DNA from: an uncultured Candidatus Poseidoniales archaeon
GTDB taxonomy: Archaea > Thermoplasmatota > Poseidoniia > Poseidoniales > Poseidoniaceae
DNA: 64,000 nucleotides
NCBI GenBank assembly: GCA_905182715.1
Contig: CAJJCP010000022.1
Span: forward strand, 1 to 64,000
Reading direction: 5' to 3'
In this document: piece by piece, positions 61,712-64,000 of the stretch
Position numbering within the stretch: position 1 is the stretch's first letter
Layout of the letters: each line of letters begins with the position of its first letter
Notes under the pieces: generated by a model
Seen by the model: only the letters and a program-made list of their open reading frames with translations
The model's database searches: none
Told to the model about the DNA's origin: nothing
Position numbers and translations under genes: made by a program

Positions 61712-63145
61712 ATGGTTGGGATGGAGTTAGAGATATTCATCGGAGAGATTGCTGATCGGGTTTTGAAATATCTCCGTGCTGCAGATGAACCTGGTAAAGT
61801 GGCTGAACCAATGCCACATACATCTCTTTCCAAGACTACAGACCTCAAATTGCCACTTGAAGGAAACGGCATGGATGCAGTACTCGATGATATCGATACC
61901 TACCTTCGTTCATGCGTCAAAACCAATCGCCCAGAATTCATGAATCCACTTTGGGGTGGAATAAACACTGCAGGACTTGCAGGTGAAATCATTGCTACGC
62001 TCACAAATACCTCGATGTACACGTATGAACTGGCACCTTTGGCTACTCTCATTGAACAAACCATCCTCAATCGTATGGGTGAGCTTGTTGGTTTCTCAGA
62101 CGGTGCGGGTACACTCACGACCGGTGGTTCCAACGGAAACATGCTTGGAATGTTATGCGCTCGACAAAAAATGCACCCATCTTCGACTCAAACTGGATTT
62201 GACGGTCGTTCGCTGGTTGCCTATGTTTCAAGTGAATCGCATTATTCAGTCCTCATGTCTGCTAATGTGATCGGAATTGGCCATCAGAACCTCATCAAAG
62301 TCGCTTGTGATGAAAATGGCTGCATGCGCCCATCGGCATTAGCAGATGAAATTGAACGAACCCGTCGAGAAGGTGGCATTCCATTCTGTGTTGTCTCTAC
62401 CGCAGGAACTACTGTTCGTGGGGCATTCGACCCACTCAAAGAAATTGGTGACATTGCTCATGCAGAGGGGCTTTGGCACCACGTCGATGCCGCATGGGGT
62501 GGTTCGGCTTTGTTTTCAACGGAACACCGTTCACTTATGGAAGGGGTCGAATCAGCAGACAGCGTTTGCTGGGATGCCCACAAAATGATGGGCTTGCCTT
62601 TGATTTGTAGTGCGTTTTTGGTGAAGGATTCAGAACTTTTAGCTCGAGTCTGTGCCCATGGAAACGTTGCCCACTATCTGTTCCATGAAGAATCTCGTAA
62701 CATTGATGCAGGTCGTTATTCACTCCAATGTGGTCGGCGAAATGATGCTCTCAAACTCTGGCTCGCTTGGCGGGAATGTGGTGATGCCGGATGGGCTTCG
62801 CTGGTTGATGACTACATGGATCTGGCAAAACATTTGGAAACACGAATTCTCGAACACGATGATTTACAATTGATGTCATCTCGAATGTGGACCAATGTCT
62901 GTTTCCGTTTCTCTCCAAAAGACTACGCTGGTGACCTCAACGAATTGAATTCAGAAATCCGTCGTCGAATGATGCAAAATGGAAACTTCATGGTCAGCCG
63001 TTCAAATATCGGCGAAGATGTAATTTTCCGTGCAGTGATTTCTAATCCAAAAATCAGTACGCATACGCTTGATAGCTTGCTGGAGGAACTCACGCTCCTC
63101 CTCAGTGAAGTTGTTCGTGGATTGCCGAGTGAACATGCATTTTGA
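61712..63145 (+). CDS. PLP-dependent decarboxylase, group II
   Basis: A 477-residue enzyme from the ATG at 61712. Landmarks are NPLWGGINTAGLAGEII, the GSNGNMLGMLCAR cofactor cup, SHYSVLMSANVIG (His stacking on PLP), HVDAAWGGSALF (Asp for PLP nitrogen) and CWDAHKMMGLPL with the Schiff-base Lys. The family covers glutamate, aromatic amino acid, 2,4-diaminobutyrate and cysteine sulfinate decarboxylases. The sequence looks most like the GAD/sulfinate branch, but substrate remains open. Frames upstream back to 61568 are AT-rich and not family-like. It is divergent from the thiamine operon, although its cofactor is PLP and not TPP. Confidence 0.9.
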   Translation: MVGMELEIFIGEIADRVLKYLRAADEPGKVAEPMPHTSLSKTTDLKLPLEGNGMDAVLDDIDTYLRSCVKTNRPEFMNPLWGGINTAGLAGEIIATLTNTSMYTYELAPLATLIEQTILNRMGELVGFSDGAGTLTTGGSNGNMLGMLCARQKMHPSSTQTGFDGRSLVAYVSSESHYSVLMSANVIGIGHQNLIKVACDENGCMRPSALADEIERTRREGGIPFCVVSTAGTTVRGAFDPLKEIGDIAHAEGLWHHVDAAWGGSALFSTEHRSLMEGVESADSVCWDAHKMMGLPLICSAFLVKDSELLARVCAHGNVAHYLFHEESRNIDAGRYSLQCGRRNDALKLWLAWRECGDAGWASLVDDYMDLAKHLETRILEHDDLQLMSSRMWTNVCFRFSPKDYAGDLNELNSEIRRRMMQNGNFMVSRSNIGEDVIFRAVISNPKISTHTLDSLLEELTLLLSEVVRGLPSEHAF

Positions 63146-63199
63146 ACTCTTGAAGCACTCAAGAAAGAAACGACCTTTTTTGAACCCAAGGTGTGAACA

Positions 63200-64000
63200 A
63201 TGACCATGGACGAAGAAACTGAAAGCGTTCCTGTGTGGGAAAGGGTGTATTTGCATGCAATCTTTTTCCCACTCGTTTTCCTTCTCGGGTTTCTTCTTTC
63301 AGTGTTTGAACCGATCTATCGTTTTCTTTCTGGCAAAGATATCAGTGATGCTATTTGGCCATATGCATACCGAACATTGCAATGGACCATGTCATTGCGT
63401 GAGGGTATCTCTGTCTTCACGCTCTTGATGAGTGCTTTACTTTTCGTCACGTTTTTAGTTCTCCAACGGCAACTCAAAGGCCGTGAGAATCAGCGTTGGG
63501 CCAATGCCATTGGCACTCTTCTCATTGGTTTTATCGTTGGTTTCATTGGACTCTTTTTCGCTCTTGACCAATTTTACTTGCGGGGTGCATTCCTTTTACT
63601 CCCAACCTTGTATGGTTTCCTTCTTCTTTCGATCTTGTTGATGGTCGGTGGATTCCCACATCTTCCTAAAGACGGCAAACCACTCTTGATTGGAAAGCAT
63701 GCATTGCATATCGCAGGGGTTTTCTTTGCTGCATGGTTGGTTATGCCAGGTATTCCTGCAATGATTGGAATGGCTCCATCGCCTCCGCCTGCACCTCTTA
63801 TCGGCTACGGTGCTGACCCGGGACCGTTTGACACTTCACTTTCCATCCATCCTTACCCTGTGCCTCAGGAAGTTCAGGATATTCGTGGTGACCGAGAAAA
63901 AGACATCGAGTTTTCCGTGTATTTGACGCTTCCATTACTGCCTGAAGATTCGCAGATTCAAACCATTCCACTTGCGATTTTAACCCACGGTTGGGGTTAT
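63200..64000 (+). CDS. Membrane-anchored alpha/beta-hydrolase-like protein, 3' end outside window
   Basis: The frame is open from the ATG at 63200 (or 63206) to the window end, 267 codons. Four to five membrane helices lie at about 18-37, 68-88, 104-126, 133-152 and 165-185, followed by a Pro-rich hinge and a soluble part that reaches ILTHGWGY at the last codons. HGxG after a strand is the oxyanion-hole motif of alpha/beta hydrolases such as dienelactone hydrolase or dipeptidyl-peptidase-like enzymes. The nucleophile would lie outside the window, so the call is tentative. It is 54 bases downstream of the decarboxylase gene. Confidence 0.65.
   Translation, partial: MTMDEETESVPVWERVYLHAIFFPLVFLLGFLLSVFEPIYRFLSGKDISDAIWPYAYRTLQWTMSLREGISVFTLLMSALLFVTFLVLQRQLKGRENQRWANAIGTLLIGFIVGFIGLFFALDQFYLRGAFLLLPTLYGFLLLSILLMVGGFPHLPKDGKPLLIGKHALHIAGVFFAAWLVMPGIPAMIGMAPSPPPAPLIGYGADPGPFDTSLSIHPYPVPQEVQDIRGDREKDIEFSVYLTLPLLPEDSQIQTIPLAILTHGWGY

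Noticed and set aside
1-64000. CRISPR arrays, insertion sequences, prophage, rRNA
   Set aside because: No regularly spaced repeats, transposase or integrase motifs, phage structural genes or rRNA stretches were seen.

Overview
The window looks like a piece of chromosome from a marine planktonic euryarchaeon of the Poseidoniales (Marine Group II) type. Archaeal signatures are transcription factor B, archaeosine tRNA-guanine transglycosylase with a PUA tail, CTP-dependent riboflavin kinase (DUF120), NadM-type NMN adenylyltransferase, a Drg-type GTPase, the archaeal form of PheS, a DUF835 protein and TATA-box promoters. These are mixed with bacterial-type genes (GrpE, TatC, complete SUF with SufS and SufE, FolD, TspO, CcdA), as is typical of this group. 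The assignment is inferred from gene content; no rRNA is present. Three tRNA genes (Ala-TGC, Thr-TGT, Val-CAC) are seen, and no CRISPR array, insertion sequence or prophage.

Layout. 1-8.1 kb: a propeller-like protein cut by the window edge, a small zinc protein, tfb, purA, tRNA-Ala, DUF309, TspO, an SDR, DUF2752, a TM2 protein, and a NYN-domain gene split by a frameshift. 8.1-13 kb: DEAD-box helicase, pheS, a zinc-ribbon membrane protein and a fold-type-I aminotransferase, then tRNA-Thr. 13-22 kb: lipoprotein, folD, a membrane protein with repeated acidic tail motifs, a PHP phosphoesterase, tatC, a PAP2-like protein, an apparently circularly permuted glycerophosphodiesterase, and citrate synthase. 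21.6-26.1 kb: a translationally coupled trio of a DUF835 protein, a DnaA-like AAA+ protein with a degenerate P-loop, and a YkgJ-type Cys-cluster protein. This trio is the best candidate here for an undescribed system.

26-40 kb: two small membrane proteins, an alpha-oxoamine synthase, ribK, truA, a TPR-like protein, and a coupled set of two ABC ATPases, two ABC-2 permeases, an AttH/CrtC-like lipocalin and a bacterial-PH membrane protein. One permease carries calcium-binding-type Asp/Gly repeats in an outside loop and is broken by two compensating frameshifts. tgtA follows. 40-46 kb: a NifU-like scaffold gene divergent from sufCBDSE and a sufT-like gene, together a complete iron-sulfur cluster assembly locus. 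46-52 kb: Drg GTPase, an unknown protein, grpE, a Lys/Ala-rich small protein, nadM, a class V aminotransferase, pdxT and a radical SAM protein. 52-56.9 kb: tRNA-Val, a thioredoxin-CcdA fusion, a second PAP2 protein, an SPFH-like protein with zinc ribbon and a helical partner.

56.9-61.4 kb: a coupled thiamine uptake operon (regulator ThiR, binding lipoprotein, double-length permease, ATPase), suggesting vitamin B1 scavenging. 61.4-64 kb: a 358-base AT-rich spacer, a group II PLP decarboxylase, and a membrane-anchored alpha/beta-hydrolase-like gene cut by the window end. The three frameshifts found all lie in or beside homopolymer runs, so sequencing or assembly error is the leading explanation, though one A-rich site is a perfect minus-1 slippery heptamer.
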